64,000 bases of DNA from Verrucomicrobiia bacterium (GCA_035629175.1 DASPIL010000023.1:62001-126000), one strand, 5' to 3'; numbered from the stretch's first letter, positions 18,828 through 28,636 are shown. Numbers and translations are program-made. The notes: generated from the sequence alone by a model not told the origin.

Positions 18828-19850
18828 ATGTGCGATCGAAACGAACAATTGGGGCGCCCCTTCACGCGCCGTGAGTTTCTGAAAGTTTCCGCTGTCGCGG
18901 GAATCGGCCTGGCGAGTGCGCCGAAACTCTTCTCGGCGGATTCAACACCTGGCGAAATCCCTGTGCGCGAACTGGGAAAGACCGGCGTAAAGGTTTCCGC
19001 CGTTGGACTGGGCGGTTATCACATTGGGATTCCGGACGAACAGGAAAGCATCCGCATGATCCGCAGCGCCATTGATCGCGGGATCACTTTCATGGACAAC
19101 TGCTGGGATTATCACAACGGCAAGAGCGAGATCTACATGGGCAAGGCATTGCGCGATGGGTATCGCGACAAGGTTTTCCTGATGAGCAAGATCGATGGCC
19201 ACACAAAGGAGGCCGCGGCAAAGCAGATTGAGGAATCGCTTAAGCGGCTGCAAACGGATCGAATTGACCTCATGCAATTTCATGAGGTGATTCGCGACAC
19301 GGATCCCGACAAGATCTTTGGGGAGGGCGGCAGTGCGGAGGCGATGCTTGAAGCGAAGAAGGCGGGCAAGATCCGGTTCTTCGGATTTACCGGCCACAAG
19401 GACCCGGCGATTCATCTGAAATGCCTGCGCGTTGCAGCGGAGAAGCAATTTCCTTTCGATGCCGTCCAAATGCCGTTGAATGTGATGGATGCCCACTTCC
19501 GCAGCTTCGAAAAGCAAGTGTTGCCGGAACTCGTGAAGAATCGCATTGGCGTTTTGGGAATGAAGCCTCTAGGGAGTGGAGCGATTGTTCGAAACGGCGG
19601 CGTAACGGCTATTGAGTGCCTGCATTACGCGATGAGCCTGCCGACGTCGACGGTGATCACGGGATGCGACACGATGAAGATTCTGGACCAGGCGGTGGAG
19701 GCAGGGCGGACGTTCAAGCCGATGACCAGGGAACAGATAACGGCATTGCTTGGAAGGACACGCGAGCCTGCACAGGAGGGCCAGCTCGAGCGCTTCAAGA
19801 CATCCACGCAATTCGACGGCACCACGCATAATCCGCATTGGCTGGGGTGA
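18828..19850 (+). CDS. Tat-exported aldo/keto reductase
   Basis: 340 aa. A twin-arginine signal (TRREFLKVSAVAGIGLASAP, residues 13-32) opens the protein, so it should cross the membrane folded with its cofactor. The AKR catalytic tetrad is present: Asp90, Tyr95, Lys121 and His152 (MDNCWDYHNG, MSKIDG, MQFHEV). The C-terminal part has the NADPH-binding region around TSTVITGCDTM. Proteins of this type, common in Planctomycetes and Verrucomicrobia, probably reduce sugars or ketones. Substrate unknown. Confidence 0.88.
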   Translation: MCDRNEQLGRPFTRREFLKVSAVAGIGLASAPKLFSADSTPGEIPVRELGKTGVKVSAVGLGGYHIGIPDEQESIRMIRSAIDRGITFMDNCWDYHNGKSEIYMGKALRDGYRDKVFLMSKIDGHTKEAAAKQIEESLKRLQTDRIDLMQFHEVIRDTDPDKIFGEGGSAEAMLEAKKAGKIRFFGFTGHKDPAIHLKCLRVAAEKQFPFDAVQMPLNVMDAHFRSFEKQVLPELVKNRIGVLGMKPLGSGAIVRNGGVTAIECLHYAMSLPTSTVITGCDTMKILDQAVEAGRTFKPMTREQITALLGRTREPAQEGQLERFKTSTQFDGTTHNPHWLG

Positions 19851-20113
19851 GATGGAACATAGCCCAGGTGTCCGAACCTGCTGGATCGCCGTGCTTCCAA
19901 GCGGCTGGGCGTAACCCGCGCATTCGCGATACAACTGACTCGGAGGTCTGCGATACAGCGGCGCTGCGTGGGAGCGGGATTCATTTTGCTTGAATTACGG
20001 ATGCCGCATCGGGATTATCCACGACACGTCGGCCGGTGGTCCGTGAGGAGCGTCGAAGGGCAGTTTGTCTCGCCCGGTTTAGCTTTGAACGAACCCGAGC
20101 TGCGCATGACAGT

Positions 20114-20311
20114 ATGTCGCAACGCTCCAGTGCATTGACCTGGTTTAAACGAGATAAGGAACGGGACCGGTTTTACCTTTTCCCGGGGATGGGCGGCCGC
20201 GCGGCGCGCGCGAAGCACCGTCGCATCCTGAATTGGTCCATTGCGATAGGCCTGCTCGTTTCATCGATCGTTGCCATCTGCATCTACCTTGCGAACCGTC
20301 CCGGGCTTTAG
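20114..20311 (+). CDS. Small single-pass membrane protein, 65 aa
   Basis: From the ATG at 20114 the frame gives a charged N-terminus (WFKRDKERDRFYLFPGMGG), a basic stretch (RAARAKHRRI) and one membrane helix (LNWSIAIGLLVSSIVAICIYLA) ending in NRPGL. The positive-inside pattern predicts an N-in orientation. The composition is protein-like, unlike the residues upstream of this ATG, so I take it as real. No function can be given. It may share a promoter with the LOG-family gene 138 bases downstream. Confidence 0.55.
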   Translation: MSQRSSALTWFKRDKERDRFYLFPGMGGRAARAKHRRILNWSIAIGLLVSSIVAICIYLANRPGL

Positions 20312-20449
20312 GCGCGCGACGCCGAAAGCGCTGAAGGTTCTGCGGTTTAGGCGCGAACGGATTTCCACAACCGCGGTTCACCTCGACCCAAACCTCTGGC
20401 AATCCCTTACCTCAGTTGCAAAACGGGGCGACGCCGGTAAGCTCAGCGC

Positions 20450-21481
20450 ATGATGAAGGCCGAACGAACGCCAGCGGATCCCGAATTGAGGCGCCGTATC
20501 CAGGAACTGATCCAGTTCAAGGGCGGGGGATACAACCAGGAGAGCGTTGCCGATATCATAGAAAGCGCGCTGAAGCTCCTGCACGACGTCCAGGACAGCG
20601 GCGATGTGCGCGTCATCCGCACCGCCATTCGCGAGTTGCGATACGCCTTCCGTTTGTTTGCGCCCTTTGCCCACGCCCGCAAGGTGACGATTTTCGGCTC
20701 CGCGCGGACGTTGCCATCAAAATTGGAATATCAGCAGGCACTGGAGTTCGGCCGCAAGATCGCAGAGGCGGGGTTCATGGTCATCACCGGGGCCGGCGGC
20801 GGGATCATGCACGCCGGGCATGAGGGCGCCGGGCCGGAGAAAAGTTTCGGGGCGAACATCCGCCTTCCCTGGGAACAAGGCGCGAATCCGATCATTCGCG
20901 AGGACAAGAAGCTCGTCACATTCAAATACTTCTTCACCCGCAAACTGATCTTTATCCGCCACTCCGACGCAATCGTGCTGTTCCCGGGGGGATTTGGAAC
21001 CATGGACGAAGGGTATGAAGCGCTCACCCTGATGCAGACAGGCAAGAGCCAGTTGATGCCGCTGGTCCTTGTGGATCGGCCGGGCGGCACGTATTGGAAG
21101 ACGTGGGACAAACACGTGCGTGAGCACCTGCTCCGTGATCAATTGATTTCCCCGGACGATCTGAACCTTTACCGCATCACCGATAATACCGACGAAGCCG
21201 TCAAGTGCATCACCCGGTTTTACAGGAACTTCCATTCCAGCCGCTTCGTAAAGGAGTTGTTCGTGATCCGCCTTAAACATGCGCCCACCGAGACTGCAAT
21301 TGAGGCAATGAACGAGGACTTCCACGACATCATCACCGGAATCCCCATTCGTGTGACGGGTCCCACGCCTGAGGAGCTTGAGGATGGAGATAATGTCGAC
21401 CTGCCGCGGATCGCATTTGGATTCAACCGCCGGGACTATGGGCGTTTACGGCAGCTGATCGATGTCCTGAACAGTCTTTGA
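20450..21481 (+). CDS. LOG-family protein (lysine decarboxylase-like Rossmann fold)
   Basis: 343 aa. The core has GAGGGIMHAGHEGAG and the defining motif FPGGFGTMDEGYEAL, as in TIGR00730/LOG proteins, some of which release free cytokinin bases from nucleoside monophosphates. Helical extensions at both ends (about 85 residues before the Rossmann core and about 80 after) make it longer than the 180-220 aa plant-type enzymes. It more likely belongs to the long bacterial group related to nucleotide 5'-monophosphate nucleosidases. Confidence 0.87.
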   Translation: MMKAERTPADPELRRRIQELIQFKGGGYNQESVADIIESALKLLHDVQDSGDVRVIRTAIRELRYAFRLFAPFAHARKVTIFGSARTLPSKLEYQQALEFGRKIAEAGFMVITGAGGGIMHAGHEGAGPEKSFGANIRLPWEQGANPIIREDKKLVTFKYFFTRKLIFIRHSDAIVLFPGGFGTMDEGYEALTLMQTGKSQLMPLVLVDRPGGTYWKTWDKHVREHLLRDQLISPDDLNLYRITDNTDEAVKCITRFYRNFHSSRFVKELFVIRLKHAPTETAIEAMNEDFHDIITGIPIRVTGPTPEELEDGDNVDLPRIAFGFNRRDYGRLRQLIDVLNSL

Positions 21482-21749
21482 TCCGAGGGCCTGCATAGGG
21501 TCTTAACCCCATATTTTGAGTGTTTGCGGAGTGTGGATACTTTTCCGGTCCCGTTCGTCCCTTTTCTCGGATGTTGGCGCATTCTGAAAAGTTAACGCAG
21601 TCACAGGAACCCGCAGCCTTTGCGGCATCCTGTGTCGAATTTTCTTTGCCCCTGGTTACAGTGATTGGCTGCAACGTCTTCATTGCCAAAGTCTTTGAGG
21701 GTCAGGCGGGACGGCCTGCTGAGTCGTTTATTGTCTGATTTTTCGCCTC

Positions 21750-23663
21750 ATGAGCCACTACATGCGTCGACTCTGCAGCCTGGTGCTCGCGATTCTCGTT
21801 TGCGTTTCCACTGAATCCCGGGGGGCTGAATTCGGAGAGGCTGAGCCCGCATCGGCGAAAAACCTGAAGCAGCTCAGTTTTGAGGAATTGTTGGAGCAGG
21901 AGGTCAGCCTGGTCACGCGGACTCCTGAGCGGCTGAGCCGATCTCCCTCGGCCGTGCAGGTCATTACGGGGGATGATATCCGCCGTTCCGGTGCGACGAG
22001 CATTCCTGAGGCGCTTCGCCTTGCGTCGAACCTTCACGTGTCGCAGGTCGACACCCGAAACTGGTCGATCAATGCCCGCGGATTCAACAACCCGCTGGCA
22101 AACAAACTCCTCGTGATGATCGACGGCCGCTCGGTGTACACGCCCCTGTTCGCCGGCGTGTTTTGGGATGTGCAGAACGCCCTGCTGGCCGACGTGGATC
22201 GGATCGAGGTCGTCAGCGGGCCCGGCGCCACCCTGTGGGGCGCAAACGCCGTTAATGGCGTAGTCAACATCGTGACGCGCGGGGCTCGCGACACCCAGGG
22301 GATGCTCGTGGAAGGCGGCGGCGGATCGCTTTTGCAGGATTACGGCGCCGTTCGCTATGGCGGCCATGTGGGCAGCAATTTCTTCTATCGCGTTTACGGC
22401 TTCCGATTTGATCGGAATCCTACGGTTTTCCCGAACGGCCGCGATGCAACGGACGCATGGGAGATGACGCAGGGCGGATTTCGAGCCGACTGGCTGCCGA
22501 GCGAGGCAAACACAATTACGATTCAAGGAGATTTCTATTCGGGAGAAAACGAAGGGGAGCCGGGCGTGCGTTCGGCAATCGATGGACAAAACCTGCTCGG
22601 CCGCTGGACGCATGCGTTGTATGAGGAATCCGACTTTACACTGCAGTTCTACGTGGATCGCACCTGGCGCAACGTCATGCCTCGGAACAATGAGGAACTG
22701 CGGACGTATGACATCGATTTTCAGCATCGCCTTCCGCTTGGGTCGCGAAACAATGTGACGTGGGGGCTCGGGTACCGGCTGATGCAGGACGACGTGAAGA
22801 ATTCGGCTTCACTGGCATTTTTTCCTGCGCGGCGCGACCTGCACCTGTTCAGCGGTTTCCTGCAGGATGAAGTGGTGCTTGTCCCTGATCGGTTGAAGCT
22901 GACGGTGGGTTCGAAGGTTGAGCACAACGATTACACAGGCTTCGAATTTGAACCCAGTGGACGACTTGCCTGGCTGCTGGATGAACGGCATACGCTCTGG
23001 TCGGCGGTATCGCGCGCCGTTCGCGCACCGAGCCGCATCGACACAGACGTCCTGTTTCCTACCGCAGGCCTTGCGGGAACATCGGACTTCAAAGCTGAAG
23101 AGTTGCTGGCGTTCGAATTGGGATACCGCGTGACGCCGCATCGCAACGTTTCGCTCTCACTCGCGACGTTCTACCACATGTATGAGAACATCCGCAGCAT
23201 AGAACCTGCTCCCGGTGGATTTGAGATTCAGAATAAGAACGAGGCGGAGTCCTGGGGCGTGGAGCTTTCGGGCACAATCCAGGCAACAGACTGGTGGCGT
23301 ATGCGAGGGGGCTATACCTATTTTGATCGCGATGTGCGCCAGGTTCGCGGCGGGATGGACATCAACGACGGAACCAGCGAGGGGAACGATCCCCGCAACC
23401 AGGCGGTTGTCCAGTCGATGTTCAACCTGCCAGGCAGGGTAGAGCTGGACTTCACATTCCGTTACGTCGACGCACTGCCGTCCCCGCATGTGCCCGCATA
23501 TTTCACCGTTGACACGCGCGTCGCGTGGCATCCGACTGAAAACCTGGAGCTTTCGGTGGTTGGACAAAATCTCTGGGACGACCAGCATCCGGAGTTTGGC
23601 GCTGCCGGCACGCGGCAGGAGATTCCACGCAGCATATTTGGAAAGGTGACATGGCGGTTTTAG
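21750..23663 (+). CDS. TonB-dependent outer-membrane receptor
   Basis: 637 aa. A signal peptide covers about residues 1-26. LSFEELLEQEVSLVTR leads into the plug domain (SPSAVQVITGDDIRRSGA through GPGATLWGANAVNGVVNIVTR, about 55-165). The rest is a beta-barrel ending in the outer-membrane C-terminal Phe (FGKVTWRF). The next gene overlaps it by 13 bases and encodes YfiR, then a sensor kinase, so this receptor probably works in sensing as well as uptake. The start may be ATG 21750 or 21762. The ligand is unknown. Confidence 0.92.
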   Translation: MSHYMRRLCSLVLAILVCVSTESRGAEFGEAEPASAKNLKQLSFEELLEQEVSLVTRTPERLSRSPSAVQVITGDDIRRSGATSIPEALRLASNLHVSQVDTRNWSINARGFNNPLANKLLVMIDGRSVYTPLFAGVFWDVQNALLADVDRIEVVSGPGATLWGANAVNGVVNIVTRGARDTQGMLVEGGGGSLLQDYGAVRYGGHVGSNFFYRVYGFRFDRNPTVFPNGRDATDAWEMTQGGFRADWLPSEANTITIQGDFYSGENEGEPGVRSAIDGQNLLGRWTHALYEESDFTLQFYVDRTWRNVMPRNNEELRTYDIDFQHRLPLGSRNNVTWGLGYRLMQDDVKNSASLAFFPARRDLHLFSGFLQDEVVLVPDRLKLTVGSKVEHNDYTGFEFEPSGRLAWLLDERHTLWSAVSRAVRAPSRIDTDVLFPTAGLAGTSDFKAEELLAFELGYRVTPHRNVSLSLATFYHMYENIRSIEPAPGGFEIQNKNEAESWGVELSGTIQATDWWRMRGGYTYFDRDVRQVRGGMDINDGTSEGNDPRNQAVVQSMFNLPGRVELDFTFRYVDALPSPHVPAYFTVDTRVAWHPTENLELSVVGQNLWDDQHPEFGAAGTRQEIPRSIFGKVTWRF

Positions 23664-24274
23664 GGGCAACTCATCGGAAAAGGGCGGGTGGATGGCGACA
23701 GCCCCGGGGGCTGCGCGGCTGGGATATTTTCCGCATTCGCACCGCGTGGTGGATGGCACTTCTATGGTTTGTTTCGGGGACGCTTGCATGGGCGCAACCT
23801 GTTTCGCGCGAGTATCAGTTGAAAGCGGTGTTCCTTTTCAACTTCGCACAGTTTACCCATTGGCCCACCAACGCCTTCGCCGGCACCAACGATCCGATTG
23901 TGATTGGGGTGCTGGGACGAAACCCGTTTGGCGATGCGTTGGGGGATACGGTGCGGGGGGAAACCGTGGGTGGCCGCCCGCTGTCGCTCGAGCATTACAG
24001 CCGGGTGGAAGAGGCGACCAACTGCCACATCCTGTTCATCGCGCCATCAGAAAGCCGCCGCACGCAACGGGCGATCGACGTGCTGCGCCAGCGCCCCGTC
24101 CTGACTGTGGGGGACGAGGATACGGCAGAGGGGCGCGCGGTCATGATCCGATTCGTTGAGCAAAACAACAAGTTGCGCATTCGCGTGAACCTGGATGCGG
24201 TCAACGACGCCCATCTGACGCTCAGCTCCAAGCTGTTGCGCGCGGCGGAAATTGTTTCTTCAGGGAGACAGTGA
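23651..24274 (+). CDS. YfiR-family periplasmic protein (DUF4154)
   Basis: 207 aa. A long N-region precedes a hydrophobic stretch (WWMALLWFVSGTLAWA) with likely cleavage after AWA. The mature part matches YfiR: REYQLKAVFLFNFAQFTHWP, IVIGVLGRNPFG, CHILFIAPSE, LTVGDEDTAEGRAVMIRF and LRIRVNLDA. In Pseudomonas YfiR holds the CHASE8 sensor domain of the diguanylate cyclase YfiN in check. Here it overlaps the TonB receptor by 13 bases and the kinase by one (TGATG), so all three are co-translated. Confidence 0.9.
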   Translation: MAVLGATHRKRAGGWRQPRGLRGWDIFRIRTAWWMALLWFVSGTLAWAQPVSREYQLKAVFLFNFAQFTHWPTNAFAGTNDPIVIGVLGRNPFGDALGDTVRGETVGGRPLSLEHYSRVEEATNCHILFIAPSESRRTQRAIDVLRQRPVLTVGDEDTAEGRAVMIRFVEQNNKLRIRVNLDAVNDAHLTLSSKLLRAAEIVSSGRQ

Positions 24275-27243
24275 TGCGACTTCAGGATCTTCCCATTCGC
24301 CGGCGCATCATGGCGGCCATCATGCTGACCAGCATGACGGTTGTGTTTCTCACGGTGGCGGCGTTCATGATCTACGATCTGACGACGTTGCGCCGCACCA
24401 TGGCGCGGGACTTCACGACGCTTGCCCGTGTGCTTGCGGATAACAGCAGCGCGGCGCTGGCATTTCAGAACGACATTGACGCGCGCAAAGTCCTGGCTTC
24501 CGTCACGGCCGAACCGCAAATTGTGGCAGCTGCGTTGTACGACGCGGACGGGAGCCTGTTCGTATTTCATCCGCCCGAGCTGGACACGGCCTCCCTGCCG
24601 AAAAATCCCACGCCGATTCCCTATCAATTCAGCCGCCACGATGTGGTGCTGGTGCAGCCGGTCATGGAAGCGACGGCGCGGTACGGAACGTTGTATCTGA
24701 AGGCCGACCTGCGGATGTTTTACTCGCGCTTGAAGCTCTATGCCGTGCTCTCGATTATCATTCTCGCGAGTGCTGTCATTGTTGCCTTCGCGCTTTCGAA
24801 CCGTCTGCAGCGGCATGTTTCAGAACCCATTTTAGAGCTCGCCGGCGCGGCTCAAAGGGTTTCGAAATTGGCTGATTATTCAGTGCGAGTGCCGCTCAGC
24901 AGCGCCGGGGAGATCGGCCTCCTGACGAGCGCATTCAACCAGATGCTCACGCGCATCCAGGAGCAGACAGTCGCGATTCAGGAGAGCGAGAATCGATTGC
25001 GCATCGCGCTCGAGGCGTCGCGCACGGGCACGTGGGATTGGGATATTGCGGTTTCACGCGTGCGCTGGGACGAGCGGAACGCAGCTCTGTTCGGTCTGAA
25101 GCCTTCAGAATTCCGGGGCACGTACGAACATTTCGAGGCGTTAATAGAAGAGGGCACGCGGGAAACCGTCAAGCGCGCCGTTAAACACGCTCTCGAGCAA
25201 AAGACTGATTTCGAGGTGGAGTTTCCCATCGTGCTTCCGAACGGCACAAGGCGCCAGATGCTCGCCCGCGGCCGCGCGTTCTACGATGGGAATGGGAAGG
25301 CGGTTCATATGAGCGGGGTCACGCAGGATGTGACGGAACGCCGGCGTTCAGAAGTCGCGAGCCGCTGGTTCTCTGCAATCGTCGAATCGACGGATGACGC
25401 GATTGTCGGAAAGGACATGCATGGAATCGTCACGAGCTGGAATCGCGGCGCTGAGCGCATTTACGGGTACACAGCGGACGAAATGATTGGCAAGCAGATG
25501 GAAATCCTGTCCGTTCCCGAGGACGCTGGCTTTGAAGAAAGGCTTCTCGACCAGGTGCGTCGCGGCGAGACCCGGCAATATGAGGTGGATCGGGTTTGCA
25601 AGGACGGAAAGCGGATCACCGTCGCGCTCACATCGTCGCCCGTGCGTTCCAACAATGGTGAAGTGATTGGCGTTTCGTCCATTTCGCGAGATATCACCGC
25701 GCGCAAACTCGCGGAACGCGAACTGGAGGAAAGCCGCGCGCGCCTTTCGGGAATCATCGGGTCAGCGATGGATGCGATCATCAGCGTCGATTCCAATCAG
25801 ACGATTACGCTGTTCAACGCGGCGGCCGAACGAATGTTCCGCGTGGATGCGATCGACGCTGTTGGAAAGCCGCTCGACATGTTTATTCCCGAACGCTTCC
25901 GCCGCGCGCACCGCGGCCACGTCCAGGAGTTTTCAAAGACAGGATCGACGGCGAGAGCAATGGGGCACTTGCGGCCGCTGGCAGGTCTGCGGGCCAATGG
26001 CGAGGAATTCCCGATTGAGGCGTCCATTTCGCACATCGAGATCGGCCAGCAGCAAATCTTCACGGTCATCCTGCGCGACATCACCGAGCGGATGAACGCA
26101 GAGCAATCGCTTGAGCGGCAGGCGCGCGTGCTGCGGGAGCAGGCGCAAATGCTCGACCTTGCGAACGTGCTGGCGCGTGACCTCGATGACCGCGTCATTC
26201 TGTGGAACACAGGCATGGAGAAGATGTATGGATGGCTCCGCACCGAAACTTTGGGGCAGGTGGCGCATCAGATTCTTAAGGCCGGTTTTCCCGCCCCGCT
26301 CGAAGAGATTAAGGCGATTCTTTATCGGGAGGGACATTGGGAAGGGGAGGTGGTTCACACCCGCAAAGATGGCCAGCTGCTTTATGTGAACAGTCATTGG
26401 GTGCTCCACACGGACCCGCAGGGGCAGCCGATCGCGGTGCTTGAGGTGAACACTGACATCACGGAACGCAAGCACGCCGAGCAGGAGATCCTGCGCATGA
26501 ACGCCGAACTCGAACGCCGCGTGCAGGAGCGAACGACTGAGCTTGTGGCGGCGAATCACGAGCTTGAGGCATTCACGTATTCAGTGGCGCACGACCTGCG
26601 TGCACCGCTGCGGCACATTGACGCATTCACAAAAATCATTTTCGACGACTTTGCCGACGAAATTCCCGAGGAAGCGCGCCACTATCTGGAGAACATTCGC
26701 AAGGGCAGCCAGAACATGAATCAGCTGGTGGACGACCTTTTGAACCTCGCGCGGATCGGACGACAGGAACCGCGGCGCGAGACGACGCAACTCAACGTGT
26801 TGGTCGACGACATCATTAGTGATCTGCGTCGGGAAACGGATCGTCGCAACGTGGAATGGCGGGTAAGCCCGCTGCCAACGGTGGAATGCGATCCCGGACT
26901 GATCAAGCAGGTGCTCGTGAACATCCTTTCCAACGCCGTCAAATACACGCGCCCAAGGCAGCAGGCGGTCATTGAGGTCGGTCAATTTGAAGAGAATGGA
27001 GAAACGGTCATTTTCATTCGCGACAACGGTGTCGGCTTCAATATGAAGTACATCGACAAACTGTTCGGTGTGTTCCAGCGGTTGCATCGGTCGGATGAAT
27101 TCGAGGGCACAGGCGTGGGATTGGCGACGGTGGAACGAATCATTCGCAAGCATGGCGGCCGAATCTGGGCTGAGGCCCAACCCGACAAGGGCGCCACGTT
27201 CTACTTCACACTCGGCAACCGCGCCAACGCCGCTGCCGCCTGA
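24274..27243 (+). CDS. Membrane sensor histidine kinase: CHASE8-like, HAMP, several PAS, HisKA, HATPase
   Basis: 989 aa. The ATG at 24274 has AGGGAG six bases upstream. Membrane helices at about 13-37 and 150-175 enclose a periplasmic domain with LADNSSAALAFQNDIDARKVL and AEPQIVAAALYDADG, typical of CHASE8. HAMP (about 176-230) is followed by about four PAS/PAC units. The phospho-acceptor is His773 (SVAHDLRAPLRH). The ATP-binding domain has NILSNAVKYTRP, RDNGVGF and GTGVGLATVERI. There is no receiver domain and no response regulator nearby. YfiR probably contacts its periplasmic domain. Confidence 0.93.
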   Translation: MRLQDLPIRRRIMAAIMLTSMTVVFLTVAAFMIYDLTTLRRTMARDFTTLARVLADNSSAALAFQNDIDARKVLASVTAEPQIVAAALYDADGSLFVFHPPELDTASLPKNPTPIPYQFSRHDVVLVQPVMEATARYGTLYLKADLRMFYSRLKLYAVLSIIILASAVIVAFALSNRLQRHVSEPILELAGAAQRVSKLADYSVRVPLSSAGEIGLLTSAFNQMLTRIQEQTVAIQESENRLRIALEASRTGTWDWDIAVSRVRWDERNAALFGLKPSEFRGTYEHFEALIEEGTRETVKRAVKHALEQKTDFEVEFPIVLPNGTRRQMLARGRAFYDGNGKAVHMSGVTQDVTERRRSEVASRWFSAIVESTDDAIVGKDMHGIVTSWNRGAERIYGYTADEMIGKQMEILSVPEDAGFEERLLDQVRRGETRQYEVDRVCKDGKRITVALTSSPVRSNNGEVIGVSSISRDITARKLAERELEESRARLSGIIGSAMDAIISVDSNQTITLFNAAAERMFRVDAIDAVGKPLDMFIPERFRRAHRGHVQEFSKTGSTARAMGHLRPLAGLRANGEEFPIEASISHIEIGQQQIFTVILRDITERMNAEQSLERQARVLREQAQMLDLANVLARDLDDRVILWNTGMEKMYGWLRTETLGQVAHQILKAGFPAPLEEIKAILYREGHWEGEVVHTRKDGQLLYVNSHWVLHTDPQGQPIAVLEVNTDITERKHAEQEILRMNAELERRVQERTTELVAANHELEAFTYSVAHDLRAPLRHIDAFTKIIFDDFADEIPEEARHYLENIRKGSQNMNQLVDDLLNLARIGRQEPRRETTQLNVLVDDIISDLRRETDRRNVEWRVSPLPTVECDPGLIKQVLVNILSNAVKYTRPRQQAVIEVGQFEENGETVIFIRDNGVGFNMKYIDKLFGVFQRLHRSDEFEGTGVGLATVERIIRKHGGRIWAEAQPDKGATFYFTLGNRANAAAA

Positions 27244-27329
27244 CGCCGCTTCGCGCCTGGGCTGCCCAAGCTCCCCGTCACGTTGAACCTTGAACGTGGA
27301 ACCAGGTAATCCCTACTATCGCGCGCGAC

Positions 27330-27881
27330 ATGAGACGCGCCGTTTTCCTGGATCGCGATGGCACCCTGATCGCGGAGAAACATTATCTGCATCGGATAGC
27401 CGAGGTGGAAATTTTCCCAGGTGCGATCCCTGCATTGCGCCGGCTGCACGACGCCGGGTTTCTTTTGTTCGTCATCACGAACCAATCGGGTGTTGGCCGC
27501 GGTTATTTCACGCTCAACGATGTGGAAAATGTCAGCCGCCACATTGCGTCTCTGTGCGCAGAGGAAGGCGTTTGTTTCGCCAGGGTCTACGTGGCGCCGG
27601 AACATCCTGACGCTCCCAGCCGTGGACGCAAACCGTCACCGCAGTTCGCCTTTGACGCGCGGGAAGAGTTCGGGCTGGATCTGAGCCGCAGTTACATGAT
27701 CGGCGACAAGCTGATCGATTTGGAATGCGGGTGGAATGCGGGGTTGCGCCGAAGTCTCCTCGTTCGCACGGGTTATGGGGCTGAGTTGGAACGAACTTCG
27801 CCCGGACAATTGACGAAAGCCGTCGTTGTGGATGGACTTCCCGACGCTGCAGATTGGATTCTCAAAGATTCGAGCCAATGA
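27330..27881 (+). CDS. GmhB-like HAD-IIIA phosphatase without zinc cysteines
   Basis: 183 aa. HAD motif I is FLDRDGTLIAE, motif II FVITNQSGVGRG, motif III GRKPSP and motif IV MIGDKLIDLECG. Overall pattern and length match D-glycero-D-manno-heptose-1,7-bisphosphate 7-phosphatase. The Cys/His zinc loop normally seen before the RKP motif is replaced by VAPEHPDAPSRGRKP, with no cysteine. It overlaps kdsB by four bases (ATGA), which supports a role in LPS inner-core sugar synthesis. The precise substrate is less certain because of the altered loop. Confidence 0.8.
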   Translation: MRRAVFLDRDGTLIAEKHYLHRIAEVEIFPGAIPALRRLHDAGFLLFVITNQSGVGRGYFTLNDVENVSRHIASLCAEEGVCFARVYVAPEHPDAPSRGRKPSPQFAFDAREEFGLDLSRSYMIGDKLIDLECGWNAGLRRSLLVRTGYGAELERTSPGQLTKAVVVDGLPDAADWILKDSSQ

Positions 27882-28636
27882 ACATCCTCGGAATCATCCC
27901 CGCCCGTTTCGCGTCGACCCGTTTTCCGGGAAAGCCGCTCGCGCGCATCGCGGGAAAATTCCTCATCCAACACGTCGTTGAGCAGTGCCGCCGGGCAAAA
28001 TCGCTTTCCGACGTAATTGTTGCAACCGACGACGAACGGATTGCCTCCGTTGCACGCGCATTCTGCAGGGTGGAAATGACGCGGCCAGAGCATCCAAGCG
28101 GTTCTGATCGCATCGCCGAGGTGGCGGCACGTTGTGATTGCGAAGCCGTCGTGAACATCCAGGGTGACGAACCCTTGATCGATCCCGAGGTGATCAACCG
28201 CGTGGCAGGCCTGCTTGCGGAGCATGAGATGTCGACGGCGGCGACGGTGATTCGGGATGTTGCCGAGTATGACAACCCCAACGTCGTAAAAGTCGTTGTC
28301 AATGCTGCCGGCCGCGCATTATATTTTTCGCGGCGCACGATTCCATATCTGCGCGAAGCCGCCAACCGTCCGGTGAGCGAACAGTTGGCGGCGTTTCCTT
28401 TTTTGAAACACCTGGGCATTTACGGATTCAGGCGGGAAACGTTATTGAAGCTCGTCCGATTCCCAGTGTCACCGCTGGAATCCGCGGAAAAGCTCGAGCA
28501 ATTGCGGGCGCTGGAAAATGGAATCCAGATTGCCGTCGCGCGGGTGGAATACGACAGCGTTGGCGTGGATTTGCCGGCCGATGTTGCGCGCGTGGAAAGA
28601 ATTTTGGCTGCAGTTCGAAATGATGCGCAGGGATGA
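27878..28636 (+). CDS. kdsB: 3-deoxy-manno-octulosonate cytidylyltransferase
   Basis: 252 aa from the ATG at 27878, which overlaps the stop of the preceding gene. IPARFASTRFPGKPLARIAGK is the nucleotide-binding start, and RPEHPSGSDRIAEVA, VNIQGDEPLI, YFSRRTIPYLR and LGIYGFRRETL are all KdsB signatures. It activates KDO with CTP to CMP-KDO for lipid A-core assembly in the cytoplasm. CTP synthase follows 55 bases later and supplies the cosubstrate. This confirms a Gram-negative envelope with LPS. Confidence 0.96.
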   Translation: MNILGIIPARFASTRFPGKPLARIAGKFLIQHVVEQCRRAKSLSDVIVATDDERIASVARAFCRVEMTRPEHPSGSDRIAEVAARCDCEAVVNIQGDEPLIDPEVINRVAGLLAEHEMSTAATVIRDVAEYDNPNVVKVVVNAAGRALYFSRRTIPYLREAANRPVSEQLAAFPFLKHLGIYGFRRETLLKLVRFPVSPLESAEKLEQLRALENGIQIAVARVEYDSVGVDLPADVARVERILAAVRNDAQG

